Assembly (NCBI GenBank): GCA_039566865.1
Contig: CM076958.1
Location: 2,790,001-2,854,000, forward strand
Direction of reading: 5' to 3'
DNA: 64,000 bases
Source: Aurelia coerulea
Lineage: Eukaryota; Cnidaria; Scyphozoa; Semaeostomeae; Ulmaridae
Part shown: positions 35,702 through 45,477 of the stretch, piece by piece
How positions within the stretch are numbered: the stretch's first letter is position 1
Layout: each line of letters starts with the position of its first letter
Position numbers and translations under genes: made by a program
Notes under the pieces: model-generated
Seen by the model: the letters and a program-made list of their open reading frames with translations, nothing else
Databases searched by the model: none
What the model was told of the DNA's origin: nothing

Positions 35702-36623
35702 TTGGGTGTCCCAAAAAAATAGTACTCCTGTTTAAAAAATCACCAAAAATTGATTATCAAACCTTTGGTAAAATCTTCTCTTTGACTTTTTTTGTCAAAG
35801 ACCCAAAAACATTTACAGATGCTAAAATTTTTTTTCTTTTTTTTTCTTTTTTTTATAATCATTTAAAATGTTACAATACATGTTACATCTACATCCTACC
35901 ATACTTTCTAATTACTTTACAGACTATACAACACTACAGGGACGTGACCACAAGGAGCAAAAGATAATGACTACCAGGTGGACATTAACATAAAGACATG
36001 CAAAAAATAGTAACTAAATAAACAACTGCAAAAAGCTACAAATACGATAAATTACTGATAAATACTAGAATCCGTTTCACATTGGATGTCAGGCCAGCAT
36101 AGTAGTATGATGCTGAGCAATAGGAACCCCGGACGAGAGAACAACAACGACAGCAGTTGCTACCGCTACTGATCCCCCTCCAGAGTCCCCAACGCTCAAC
36201 AAATTTTTGCTTTTGATGCAACGAGGTAGAAATATTACACGTTGAAAAACCTTATTTTGAGCTACACTCTTCAAGCAAAATGCTCAATCTTGCCTAACAG
36301 TCAACATTTGCAGATTTTTCATCGTCATTGAAGTCTCCAATGAAAGTGTCCATTTCATTCTGTCATTTATGACCAAATTAGAAGCTTTATATGCACAAAG
36401 AAATTGATCTGGCAAGTATAAATGCTTTTTTGCAGTACAATTCAAAACCAGGCAGCCCTAAAAAGAGCAAAATTTGCTAATTTCAAACCAATTACAAGAT
36501 CAGCTATGTCTGGGAAAATAATGTGGTCCTTGATCTACTTGGCAAAAAAAGAAAACTGAAGATCAGTCATGTAATCAAATTTTGGTGATTTTTCAAATGG
36601 GGGCACTTTATTGGGACACCCGG
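35702..36623 (+). mobile_element. TA-MITE interrupted by a retro-insert
   Basis: TA at 35700-35701 and 36624-36625. The left terminus TTGGGTGTCCC is mutated; the right is GGGACACCCGG. After removing 35833-36200 and one repeat copy, about 546 bp remain, the same length as the 21878 copy. Confidence 0.8.
35833..36200 (-). mobile_element. Short retroelement insert with A/G-rich tail
   Basis: Flanked by AAATTTTT at 35825-35832 and 36201-36208. On the minus strand it ends in an A-rich tail (AAAAAAAAGAAAAAAAAAG). About 200 bp match 50600-50835 on the plus strand, including GTAGTGTTGTATAGT and AAAGTATGGTAG. This is a SINE or LINE 3' UTR; the family is unknown to me. Confidence 0.55.
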
Positions 36624-36625
36624 TA

Positions 36626-37859
36626 GGATATTTTCTTATTTGCAAAATATAAAAAGTTACTTCTTTATAACTCTGATAACAGACGATTGTGTTAAAGATG
36701 GTGGACAAGAATGTTTATCATGATGCTTTGCATGGCATTGAATTTATATTAATTTGATTAGTTGATTTCTTAAATGCTGCAAAGGATCATGGTAAAAATT
36801 TCCCTATTGTCATCTTTAGCACAATCCTATATTTCCTTGAGACTTCACTAAATATGAACAAACATTAGGAAATTATTGGGGGCTGGAGCCCCCAGCCCCC
36901 CAGCGTCCCACTTTCAATTCCAATTCCAATACCCAATTTGGACAGGGGCGTTTTTTGTCTCCCTGCCAAACTTTCTCAAATATCTCCGCCACTACTGTAA
37001 ATATGGAGTGGTAACTCCTAGACTTTTAGTAAATTCAATTGGCCATCAAATTTCAAAATTCTATGGTCCATAATTGTACCATGTGACCTCTAGATGCCCT
37101 TATTTGGAGACAAGTCACAAAGAATATCTTAAAATCCTCGTTAAATTCTTGCAACTAACGCAAATCATAAAGTTATAAGCACCATTCGATCGGTCTTGAA
37201 GAGTACTTTCATTTGATATACTGTATAGTTTGTTTACATTTGCTAACATCAGCAATTTCTAATATTCATGATGTCCTTTATCTTTAATTGGTCATAGTTT
37301 GAATGTATTAGTGCAATACATCTCAAAACTTGAAGGAAAAAGTGTAAGATTCCTTTTCATTAACTATTTTCACCAATTAGAAGTCTAGAAATAGAAAATA
37401 ATTGACAATATAAATCTCAGTTAGTCTATTCAATTGCTCATTGCTCTTAATTAGCAAGGTTTGCAAGCTAAGTTAAACAATTTCTGTACAAATAACTTCC
37501 TCTACTCCTACTGCTACTTTTGGCTATAATTCCCCCTGACAATAATCTAGACAAATTTTGCTTTTTAAGTCAATAGCTCAATTTTGACAATTTTCCCATT
37601 GTTTTCCATTTCCTAGCAACAACCCTAGATACTAATTAATCTCTATTGTTAGTTTTGTAAAGTTCATTGTCCAAGGAACAATTGAGGTAAGTTTCATTGT
37701 TATATCTCCTGTAATTTTGAAGAAAAAGACCCCCCTGTCGAAAAAACTAAAATTTCTACCCTGTCCAAATAAGGTAACAGAGTGAAGGTGAAGTTGGGGT
37801 TTTTTGTGCCAAGCACTGGGAACACAGAAGTAGAGAAGGATTCCGCAACCCCTTGTCAT
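36626..37859. other. Unassigned interval
   Basis: Holds the GC hairpin and a weak inverted pair TTTGGACAGGGGCG (36936) / CCCTGTCCAAAT (37761). No gene recognised. Confidence 0.35.
36870..36902. repeat. GC hairpin
   Basis: GGGGGCTGGAGCCCCCAGCC with a trailing CCCC: a short strong stem, perhaps the tip of an unrecognised element. Confidence 0.4.
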
Positions 37860-37975
37860 GACCCTCACGTGGTGGGGCTCTACTCACAATCGAACCATGT
37901 CCACCTGACTGTCCTGGCTGCAAAGTCAGAGGATAACACCACTGCGTGACAACAGTGAGTTTGGGTCAGGATGAA
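37860..37975 (-). repeat. tRNA-derived SINE-like repeat, second copy
   Basis: CGCAGTGGTGTTATCC, TGACTTTGCAGCC, stem halves at 37905-37909 and 37925-37929, box B GGTTCGATTG (37887-37896). The body GTCATGACAAGGGGTTGCGG is collinear with the 15480 copy. Confidence 0.58.
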
Positions 37976-38052
37976 GGGAGATCTTCTCACCAAAAGGGGG
38001 CGCCAAGCTGATTTTTCATTTTCAAGAGGGCAGTTACTCACATTTGCCGCCT

Positions 38053-38070
38053 CCCCTAAATCCGACACTG
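38053..38070 (-). mobile_element. Possible hAT-type terminus CAGTGTCGGATTTAGG
   Basis: A lone minus-strand CAGTG-type end followed by GGAGGCGGCAAATG. No partner or TSD found. Confidence 0.3.
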
Positions 38071-38435
38071 CACAAGAAATTGTTAAAAGTAAAATAATTA
38101 GAAATGTCTTTCGTCGTAAACAACTGCAAATCCTGCAAATTATTGCCAGCAAGAAAAGAAAGCAATTATGTATGGGTATGCAGATGAAGATTAAAGTTTT
38201 GTGTCCTTGACAAAGTTTGTACCTAAAGTGGAAATAAAATTTGCCGTCACCCTCTTTTGGGCATCCACCACCCACCTGATACCTGATGACACTGGCTGCC
38301 TCTTTTTCAATTTGCGTGTTTTGCCTTGTCTTTGAATTGAAAACGGCCTAATAAACCGGAAGAATACCTTCTTAACATTGATGCATCTCTTTGCTTTCCC
38401 TCTAGGTCAATGATTAAAATGATGAGCTCACATAC

Positions 38436-38552
38436 CTGAAAAAAGGATTCGTTGGGTTGTCTTTGTATTTCCATTTTCGTGGCTTGAAGTGTTCTCTTGA
38501 AGGATTTCTTTTCCTCTGTTAGTTTCAGCAGCATGCCATTGCAGCTTCCCAT
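38436..38552 (-). CDS. Candidate first coding exon, unknown protein
   Basis: On the minus strand an ATG at 38552 opens 39 codons ending exactly at a CAG|GTATGT donor (phase 0). The peptide is charged and probably helical (starts MGSCNGMLLKLTEEKKSF, ends NESFFQ). The frame stays open upstream to about 38597, so the true start could lie earlier. I do not recognise the family and could not identify a second exon at lower coordinates. It sits head-to-head with the plus-strand exon across a CRE-containing promoter. Protein-like composition plus an excellent donor is the only support. Confidence 0.45.
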
Positions 38553-38655
38553 GTTCCTCAAATCCCAATCACAACAACAACCTAACAACAACAGCAACTG
38601 CTTTTGACACTTCCCGCCACTTGTTCCCAGGCTATTCTGACGTCATACGCTGATT
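38553..38655. promoter_or_regulatory. Candidate bidirectional promoter with CRE and E2F-like sites
   Basis: A 103-bp interval separates two divergent candidate start codons (38552 minus, 38656 plus). It holds a perfect cAMP-response palindrome TGACGTCA at 38638-38645, 10 bp from the plus ATG, and TTCCCGCC (E2F-like) at 38611-38618. There is no obvious TATA box. Short spacing with CRE and E2F sites is typical of animal housekeeping bidirectional promoters; that this one works is inference. Confidence 0.5.
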
Positions 38656-38772
38656 ATGGCGAACGGACAGAGCGCACAAGTCTCCCTGTTGATTTCGACA
38701 AGATTTCCCTCTGCTGCTGTACGGGAAAGGTGTATAAACATTTTGCATACAGCGTTCCCGTTACAAGGAGAG
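38656..38772 (+). CDS. Candidate first coding exon, unknown protein
   Basis: The first ATG after an in-frame TGA (part of the CRE) opens 39 codons that end at GAG|GTAAAC (phase 0). An earlier donor, AAG|GTGTAT after 38729, is an alternative. The peptide begins MANGQSAQVSLLISTRF and ends FPLQGE. I do not recognise it. Possible downstream exons between 38.8 and 41.2 kb could not be identified. The position immediately downstream of CRE and E2F-like sites argues for a real 5' exon; otherwise it is a chance open frame. Confidence 0.4.
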
Positions 38773-39085
38773 GTAAACCTTAGGCAATAGACACAAAATT
38801 TGCACCCCAAAAACACGTTCCTGTCATGCAGGAACGAGAACGGTGTGTTTAGTATATTATTTAACTAATATACACCGTTCCCGTTATAATAAGACATAGC
38901 ATGGCACATAATTGTTAACGAGTTGTCGATGGACGGTATCATAAGCTTGATTTGGAGCCATTCAGTCGATACATGGTCTAATTTTGAAAACATCTGAAAT
39001 GTCATCAACCTAATGAAAATTCACTTGATATCAAATTTGACCTAAATGCCAAAAGATAGAAACATGGCATAAGTTTGTTAATTAA

Positions 39086-39659
39086 GGGAGTTGTCATTTT
39101 TAATGCTGGGTGCTGGGGTGGAAGAATTTTGGAGACAAACTGAAAAGTTTCCTTACCCCATTCAATAAATTCAATAATATTTGAAACCCCATTTCGAAAT
39201 ACTGAACAAATTTCATACCCCAATAATATTGCTACTCGTATCATGCATCCATATGCATTGTGGTAATGAAAGAAGATTTAATTGAGAAAAACTTTGCAAC
39301 ATTATTCCAAAGTTCCATGTTAGAGGATTGAGAAATTTGAAGAAAAGGGTGTTTTTTTTACCAAGAGCTTGAAAGTACCAAATAATGCAACCTAAACGTG
39401 AAAGAAAGGAAACCGGAAAAGGTCAAGGTATCAAGGAAACAAAGAACACTCATTAATGTGATTTCACACAGTAGAAAAATTTAACATTTTGCAATTAATA
39501 TATAAATCATATCTATGATGGGGATGTCTTCAAAACTTTGATACCCCATCGTGAATTAGCAAAAAGAATTTGATAACCCATTAAAACAAGGCTAGAAAAT
39601 TCAATACCCCTCCAAAAATTCTTCCACCCCTGTATCCAGCATTAAACATGACACCTCCC
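39086..39659. mobile_element. Harbinger-like MITE, 574 bp, TAA TSD
   Basis: TAA at 39083-39085 and 39660-39662. Ends are GGGAGTTGTCATTTTTAATG and CATTAAACATGACACCTCCC. A second inverted block, GGGGTGGAAGAATTTT, faces AAATTCTTCCACCCC. Several AATACCCC motifs lie in the interior. No coding frame. Confidence 0.72.
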
Positions 39660-39827
39660 TAACTTAATGTCAATGGATGGCATTTGAAGCTTGGTTTGAT
39701 GCCATTCCTTCAAAACATGTGATATTTTTGAAAACTTTTGATTTGTTAATATCATCAAATCATCAAGCTAATGAAGATGCACGTGGTATCAAATTTAGTC
39801 TTATGCAATGAAGTCAGGACTTGGTAC

Positions 39828-40116
39828 CCCGGGGGAGGTACATAACATATTTAGGGTACGGGTATGTGCCGCCCATATGGGTGGGTTTTTGGCCCAAAGT
39901 TCTCTAAACAAGGGTCCCTTTTTGGCAGATTTTCCATAAACAAGGGTGGGGTTTCGCTGAAATTTGAAAAAAATGGTTAAAATGGGCAGTTTTCCTCCAA
40001 AATTCATCATAAAAGTGGGTACCAAAAGCAAGTTTCGGTAATTAGAAGAGGGTAGCTTTCTGAAAACCGGGCGGCAGACCCCCGTCCATCCTCAAGTCAT
40101 GTACCCCCCCCCCGGG
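39828..40116 (-). mobile_element. G/C-tract MITE, 289 bp, perfect 8-bp TSD
   Basis: CTTGGTAC at 39820-39827 and 40117-40124. Ends are CCCGGGGGAGGTACATAAC and GTACCCCCCCCCCGGG. The interior has GGGTATGTGCCGCCCATATG. Same family as 57873-58158, inverted. Confidence 0.87.
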
Positions 40117-40391
40117 CTTGGTACATGCTTAAATGTTTGCAACTTGATCTGAATGGACGGGATTTGAAAATTGGTTCAATTCGATGCCATTCAGCCAATA
40201 ATGGGAATAATGGTAAATTTTTGAAATCATATGAAATATCATCAACTTAATGAGGATGAGCATGATATCGAAAGTTGGTCTTATGCAATGAAATGAGCTT
40301 CTTAATTAGATCTTCGGAATTTTATATTCTTTTTCATTGCTCAACGCCCTCGTGAATTTCTGTGCCCAACTTTTCAAATGGTGTCCTGGTA

Positions 40392-41177
40392 TAGACTTAT
40401 GACGATGAGTCTCTTGTTGCCTTGTGCTCTTTGACTTCAAGATGGCGCTTCAGTCAACAGAGACTCATAATATTACTCTGAAAAACCTGACCCTATTAGG
40501 CCTAATATGCTGGGATTCCTAGCATACCAATTAGAATGCGAGATTTGGCGAAGAACAATCAGTTTCGAACCTTCAATTCGATTGACGCAGCTTACTAAAT
40601 TTGAAGGAAGTTGCTGCAGCAGGTACTTGAAGATTTCTCTGTTATGTTTTGGTCTTAAAAACGTGGACATTGCAGCATTAAAAGACTTATTTTGCACTCA
40701 CCAGGTAAAGTGAACTTTCTTCTTCAGATTAATACCAAGTTTTGTTGATTAAGTGTCTGCTTACCGTGGTTTCTATCGCATTTCCTTTCTGAGGAGTGAC
40801 TGTTGAACAGAGCCGAAGCAGACGTTCGATCCAGATTCCATCAGTTCAGTTCAGTTCAGTTCAGTTTCATCATTTTAAAATTCCACCAACATACAATATT
40901 GAAATAATTAATACATTAAACACAAAAGAAAACTATTACAACTAAATTTAACTTAACTAACATACAACAACAATACTGATCAATTAAATACAAATAAGGA
41001 GAATTGTATGCATGGGAATTTCTTAAGGAGGAGCTCTCTCAGTAGCTAGGCTAATCGAGGAGAGAGCACCCCATCAATCGAATGCAGAAGATAGGGTCAG
41101 GTTTTTAACTGTTTCATTATGAGTCCCTGTGAGCAAGGTACCGCAGGGATACAAGGGACTCATCGTCATAAGTCTAG
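40392..41177 (-). mobile_element. hAT-like MITE copy 2, interrupted by LINE 3' end
   Basis: Perfect TSD TCCTGGTA at 40384-40391 and 41178-41185. It is the inverse of 32196-32741. Removing the LINE piece (40844-41070 plus one CCATCA) gives about 553 bp. It ends 68 bp before the SMIM15 start codon. Confidence 0.88.
40844..41070 (-). mobile_element. LINE 3' UTR with (ACTGA)n tail
   Basis: On the minus strand it ends ATGAAACTGAACTGAACTGA. CCATCA at 40838-40843 and 41071-41076 is the likely TSD. Only the 3' UTR was copied. Confidence 0.7.
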
Positions 41178-41245
41178 TCCTGGTACCTATCCATCCAAGC
41201 CTCTAGATCAAGTCGAGGTTATTTTAGGGCAGCTACAAAATCAAA

Positions 41246-44200
41246 ATGTCGGACGACGAAACTTGGAAAGAATTCTTTGAAAGATGGGCATTGGGAATCA
41301 TAGAATATGCTGCAAAGAACCCAAAGGATTTCGTTTTATATTGTAAGTATCAAATTGGTGAAGCTGCAGCCATCGATTTGATTGATGTGAATCACATCAT
41401 GTGATGATGATGACAGAAACGACAAAGCATTTGCTTCTCAATTTCATTCAGCCATCACCACCATAGGGTCACACCTCCAGTCTGCGGACACTATTATTTA
41501 ATTGGTAATTGTCACTACTTAGAAATCGCGTACGAACCTATGCAATGACTCACAACACAGGTTAAGTTTAAAACATACATATGTGCTGCTATCACATCAG
41601 AATATCAAAATGAAATTTTAATCAATTTCTCCGCACAAAAATCTTGGCTCTTCTTTGTCTTGTTGTCTCTTTCCAGTTGGCGGCCATGACCTCCAGTCTG
41701 CGGACATGTAATAAATTCACTACAAATTTGCCTAAAAGGGCATTGTTTCAAAATATTTCCAACAATTCAGCCCTTGTTAACTCATTGTTATGTGCCTTGC
41801 AAATTGCAATGATTCCAATCAGCTCTTGATTTAAGTCAAAATTATCAAAACCAATGGATTATAACATCCTGTAAAAATTGGGCCTAAATTGCCATTTTTC
41901 CACAGGGCGCACAAGAAACAAATGGAAAACACGTGTCCTCAGACTGGAGATAGGTTGTGTCAGTGACGGGTTGAACTTTAACCCCCCTGAATCCTGAATA
42001 AGAGGTGTAATCATCAGAGCTCCCAAGGGAATTTGAAAACAAAGCATGGTAAAACAATAGACGATTACGGAAAAGATGGCGGACCTCATTTCACGCAATG
42101 CATGAAGGGAATATGCCCCCTAGCAACGCATAGCTACCAAGATTTATGACTGCAGCATAAAATCTTGACCGCAGCTGCGATAGATTTTGGCTGTCGCAAC
42201 TTTATCGTGAGATCTACGCTCTTTTCAGTCATCACTCACAGTTTTAAGGAAAATTCGTCTTCATATGGTCTTGTTTCATAAATAAGTTTGAAGTGACCAG
42301 CTGTTTTCGTCGTTTCGTCAAGAGTTTCAAGATTTTTGACTTTGTTTACCTTTACTGTCAAGGGTCGAGGCTGTGAACAGACCCTGGCATTCGAAAATAG
42401 AATGAAATATTGTAAATTCTTTTCTCTTGGAATTTGCATAACAAAAGTATAATGTATTGCAATGGCTTCGATTCGCTCGGCCGAACACAACATTCGAACT
42501 CTCTTACTTTCAGAAATCAAAATGTGCATTCTTTCGGGATTTTTCTCTGCCAAGTCTGCCAGCTCTACCGTTTTCTGAATGTGCCTTCTTTTGGCAACTT
42601 AGATTTTTCTCTGCGAAGCGTACAGTGCCATTTTCAGAAGACTCTGCAGACTTCAGGGCCCTTCAGATGCCCAAAAGAAGATGCCTTTGGAAGAGCGTAG
42701 ATCTCACGATAAAGCTGCGACGGCCTAAATCTATCGCAGCTGCGGTCAAGATTTTATGCTGCAGTCATAAATTTTGGTAGCTATGCGTTGCTAGGGGGCA
42801 TATTCCCTTCATGCATTGCGTGAAATGAGGTCCGCCATCTTTTCCGTAATCGTCTATTGGAGCGTGAAAACAGTCTTGACGGAACATTTTGCAATGATTT
42901 AACACACAAAGTTTGAATTCACTGGTTTATTGACTAATGCTGGCAATGGAAAGGATTCTTGGCTGTCAAATTTCAATTTGCTCAGAAGGTGATCAGCTTT
43001 GAATTCTCTGAAGTTCTGATGAAATTCTTGACGGAAATTTTCGAATAAGAATAAAACTAGGTTTAAGGGACCAGAAAAGTGCGTGGATTTACAGTTTTTT
43101 TATGGACGAAAACAAGTGTTTTCACTCGTTGTTTGCAGACTGGATTTGTCCGCAGACTGGAGGTATGACCCTAACTGAGTCTAGCCTAGGTATATATGTA
43201 AATATATATAGGTTGAGACTGTTAGTTAGGCATGATTTAGGCAGCTGATACGTAGGATGGTTTTTAAATTTTGAATCAGCCTAGTATCAGGCTTTCTGTG
43301 AACCTTTGCAAAAAACATTCCGTTTCCAAAAACCTGCCATGTTTTAAAAAGCCTTCCTTTTATTATGTCACTTCCTTTGGCACTCTTCCCCCACATGCCT
43401 TAGATTGTAGCTAATATTTTGTTCCATGAAAATATCCTTCAATACAATCCTTATTCATTTCAGGACTTTAAGTCTGAAATTGCTCCCATAGAGATCCTGT
43501 CAGCCAGAGTTTATCAAATCATGAAACTCTCAAAAAGGCCTGGTTGTATGGCATTTTCATCCAATTTTGACTATTTGCTGAGTAAAACTCGTTTGCAAAT
43601 TGTGCATAGAATCCTGTGACTTCATAACAAATTCCTCAAACAAACTCTAATTGTCCTTAAATTGTTTTTGTCAAAATTTCTCAAAGGCAGATAGTTTTTC
43701 AGAAGCAATTGTTTAGTTATTTTGTCCCCAAGCATCAAGATTTTCAAATGGTGTTTTTTAACTTATTTGCTGAATTTGAGAAATCTCATTTCAATATATA
43801 CTTTGTTTCTTTTCACAGTCTTTATGGCCCTGACTCCAATAATGATATGCAGTGCAGTGTTGGCATTTCTAATGATCAAAGAGCTTGACCAAAAAGATAA
43901 AGAAAAGAAAAAGAAAAGTAAGAATTTGCTGCAAAATCAATTTGATGATACAAATAAATCACACAAGTTAATCAAATTGAAAGAGTATGGTCTTCTTGAA
44001 AGCATTCAATTCCTGAATTCAGTTCTTCTTTATCTTTTCTTTTCATGTTGGCATAGCTTCCTTTGAATCCTTTCTTCAGACTGTCCATCCAGCATTCCTG
44101 TTCTTATTCTCCCCCTTGTTCTCTTGTTCTCCATTCTTCCTGCTATTGCGAACTTGAGTAAGTTGTCACCCTATATAATGTGTCCAAGCCAATTTTTCTT

Positions 44201-45118
44201 TTGATGGGTGATGTTGTTTTTTATTTGCCTCTTTTCTTTTATCAGCTGAAGTACTTCTTCATTGGTTTTCCTGTCAGTCCATCGTATCTTTTCCATTCTT
44301 CTCCATACCCACGTTTCAAATGCTTATATCCTCTTGATATCAGTGTACCTGGAGGGTCCAGGTCCCAGATCTATATAAAACAACAAAAAATTAATCCTGT
44401 TGAAAAAACATTGAAAATGCACCAGGGTAAAAACTTTAAAAGTCAGGCTCATTATCTTATGTCTGGAAATTGATCTTCTTCTCTACATTTTTTAAAGCTA
44501 ACCTAAACATGTCAAATTTGTTTGTTTGTTTTTGTTTGTTGCCTTATTTTTATTCGATTTTTTACACCTAGCTATACATATATATATACAATGTTGATAC
44601 TGATGAAGGCTTGCGCCGAAACGTTTAAACAAATGTGTTTTTCTTGAGTACATATATCTTTTTTATAACATATTGCGAATGAGCTAATGAGAATATATAT
44701 ATATATATATACAAATAAAATGGATACTATAAGTGCGGATGAAGAACAAACGAGAAATAGACAAAAATTTGATGTTTTTAGCACACTAAGGCCTTTCAAG
44801 TCATTACTATCATCAGAGTGTGAATGAGAGTCACACTCTGATGATAGTAATGACTTGAAAGGCCTTAGTGTGCTAAAAAACATCAAATTTTTGTCTATTT
44901 CTCATTCGTTCTTCATCCGCACTTATAGTATCCATTTTATTGTTTCTTTATTGCCAATATATACAAATATATACACATACAACTCATCTAAATCGAAGCT
45001 ACTAGCAAATGGAAAAAATTGAATTAAAGGAATTCAATAAACATCTTCTCTTTCCTTTGCAGATACAAAACAAGTGAATTTAGCAAAGACAAGGAGGAAG
45101 GCTGTAAAAACGGATTGA
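41246..45118 (+). CDS. SMIM15: SMIM15-like small integral membrane protein, 3 exons
   Basis: Exons 41246-41342, 43819-43917 and 45063-45118 join to 252 nt (83 codons plus TGA). Donors are GTAAGT and GTAAGA; acceptors are TTTTCACAG and TTTGCAG; both introns are phase 1. The product has an acidic N-terminus (MSDDETWKEFF), then IEYAAKNPKDF, one membrane helix (about residues 31-52, containing ALTPIMICSAVLAF), a Lys/Glu-rich charged stretch (DQKDKEKKKK) and a basic tail ending RRKAVKTD. This order and the motifs WAAK-x-P, ALTP, SAVL, KEKKKK and N-x-AK-x-x-R match the SMIM15 family, which is about 74 residues in human as I recall it. The start is the first ATG of an open frame that reads straight into a strong donor. 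SMIM15 has no well-established molecular function; a single-pass membrane protein is the safe statement. Both introns are packed with inverted-repeat elements, and a hAT-like MITE ends 68 bp before the ATG. Confidence 0.9.
41466..43171. mobile_element. Composite TIR element filling SMIM15 intron 1
   Basis: TA flanks at 41464-41465 and 43172-43173. Ends are GGGTCACACCTCCAGTCTGC and GCAGACTGGAGGTATGACCC. Extra copies of the CCTCCAGTCTGCGG block at 41690-41704, and inverted near 41940, show internal rearrangement. Holds 42055-42859. Confidence 0.65.
42055..42859. mobile_element. TIR element in SMIM15 intron 1, ~805 bp
   Basis: Ends CAATAGACGATTACGGAAAA and TTTTCCGTAATCGTCTATTG; the arms pair for about 170 bp (to AGAGCGTAGATCTCACGAT). 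No convincing TSD. It is nested inside 41466-43171. Confidence 0.78.
44714..44941. repeat. 228-bp near-perfect palindrome in SMIM15 intron 2
   Basis: The arms begin ATAAAATGGATACTATAAGT and run about 110 bp to a loop of about 8 nt (AATGAGAG) between GTGTG and CACAC. A half copy with the same arm (AACTTGAAAGGCCTTAGTGT to the ATCCGCAC block) is at 22775-22856. Confidence 0.85.
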
Positions 45119-45477
45119 GTGTGTCATTTTTATTTTGTCAATAGATATGTTGCTTTACATATTTGAACAACTCACTCAAGCATATTATTACCTTCACACT
45201 GAATCTCAAGAAAAACTCTGATTATGAAAGACTATTTTGGTTTGAATTGAGTATTTACTTACCGAAATTACAGAAATCTTTCACCATGCATGTCGCCATT
45301 GATGCGTTATTTTAAATTGGATGTTTTTTTTCTAATTTAAAATCGAAATATTTTTTTCAAGATTGCTTGTACTAAGTGCAGAAATTCAATTAGAAAATTC
45401 TTAAAATCATTTTGAACCTGAATAGATAGTTTGACATCTCTAGGGTACTTACTTCTTAATTTCATAAACATCGTTCC

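Noticed and set aside
42055..42859. 9-bp TSD for the intron-1 TIR element
   Set aside because: Flanks ATGGTAAAA and GAGCGTGAA do not match convincingly, so no superfamily was assigned.
43419..43619. Additional SMIM15 exon in intron 1
   Set aside because: Its peptide has no relation to SMIM15, and the exon 1-exon 2 join is already in frame and matches the family.
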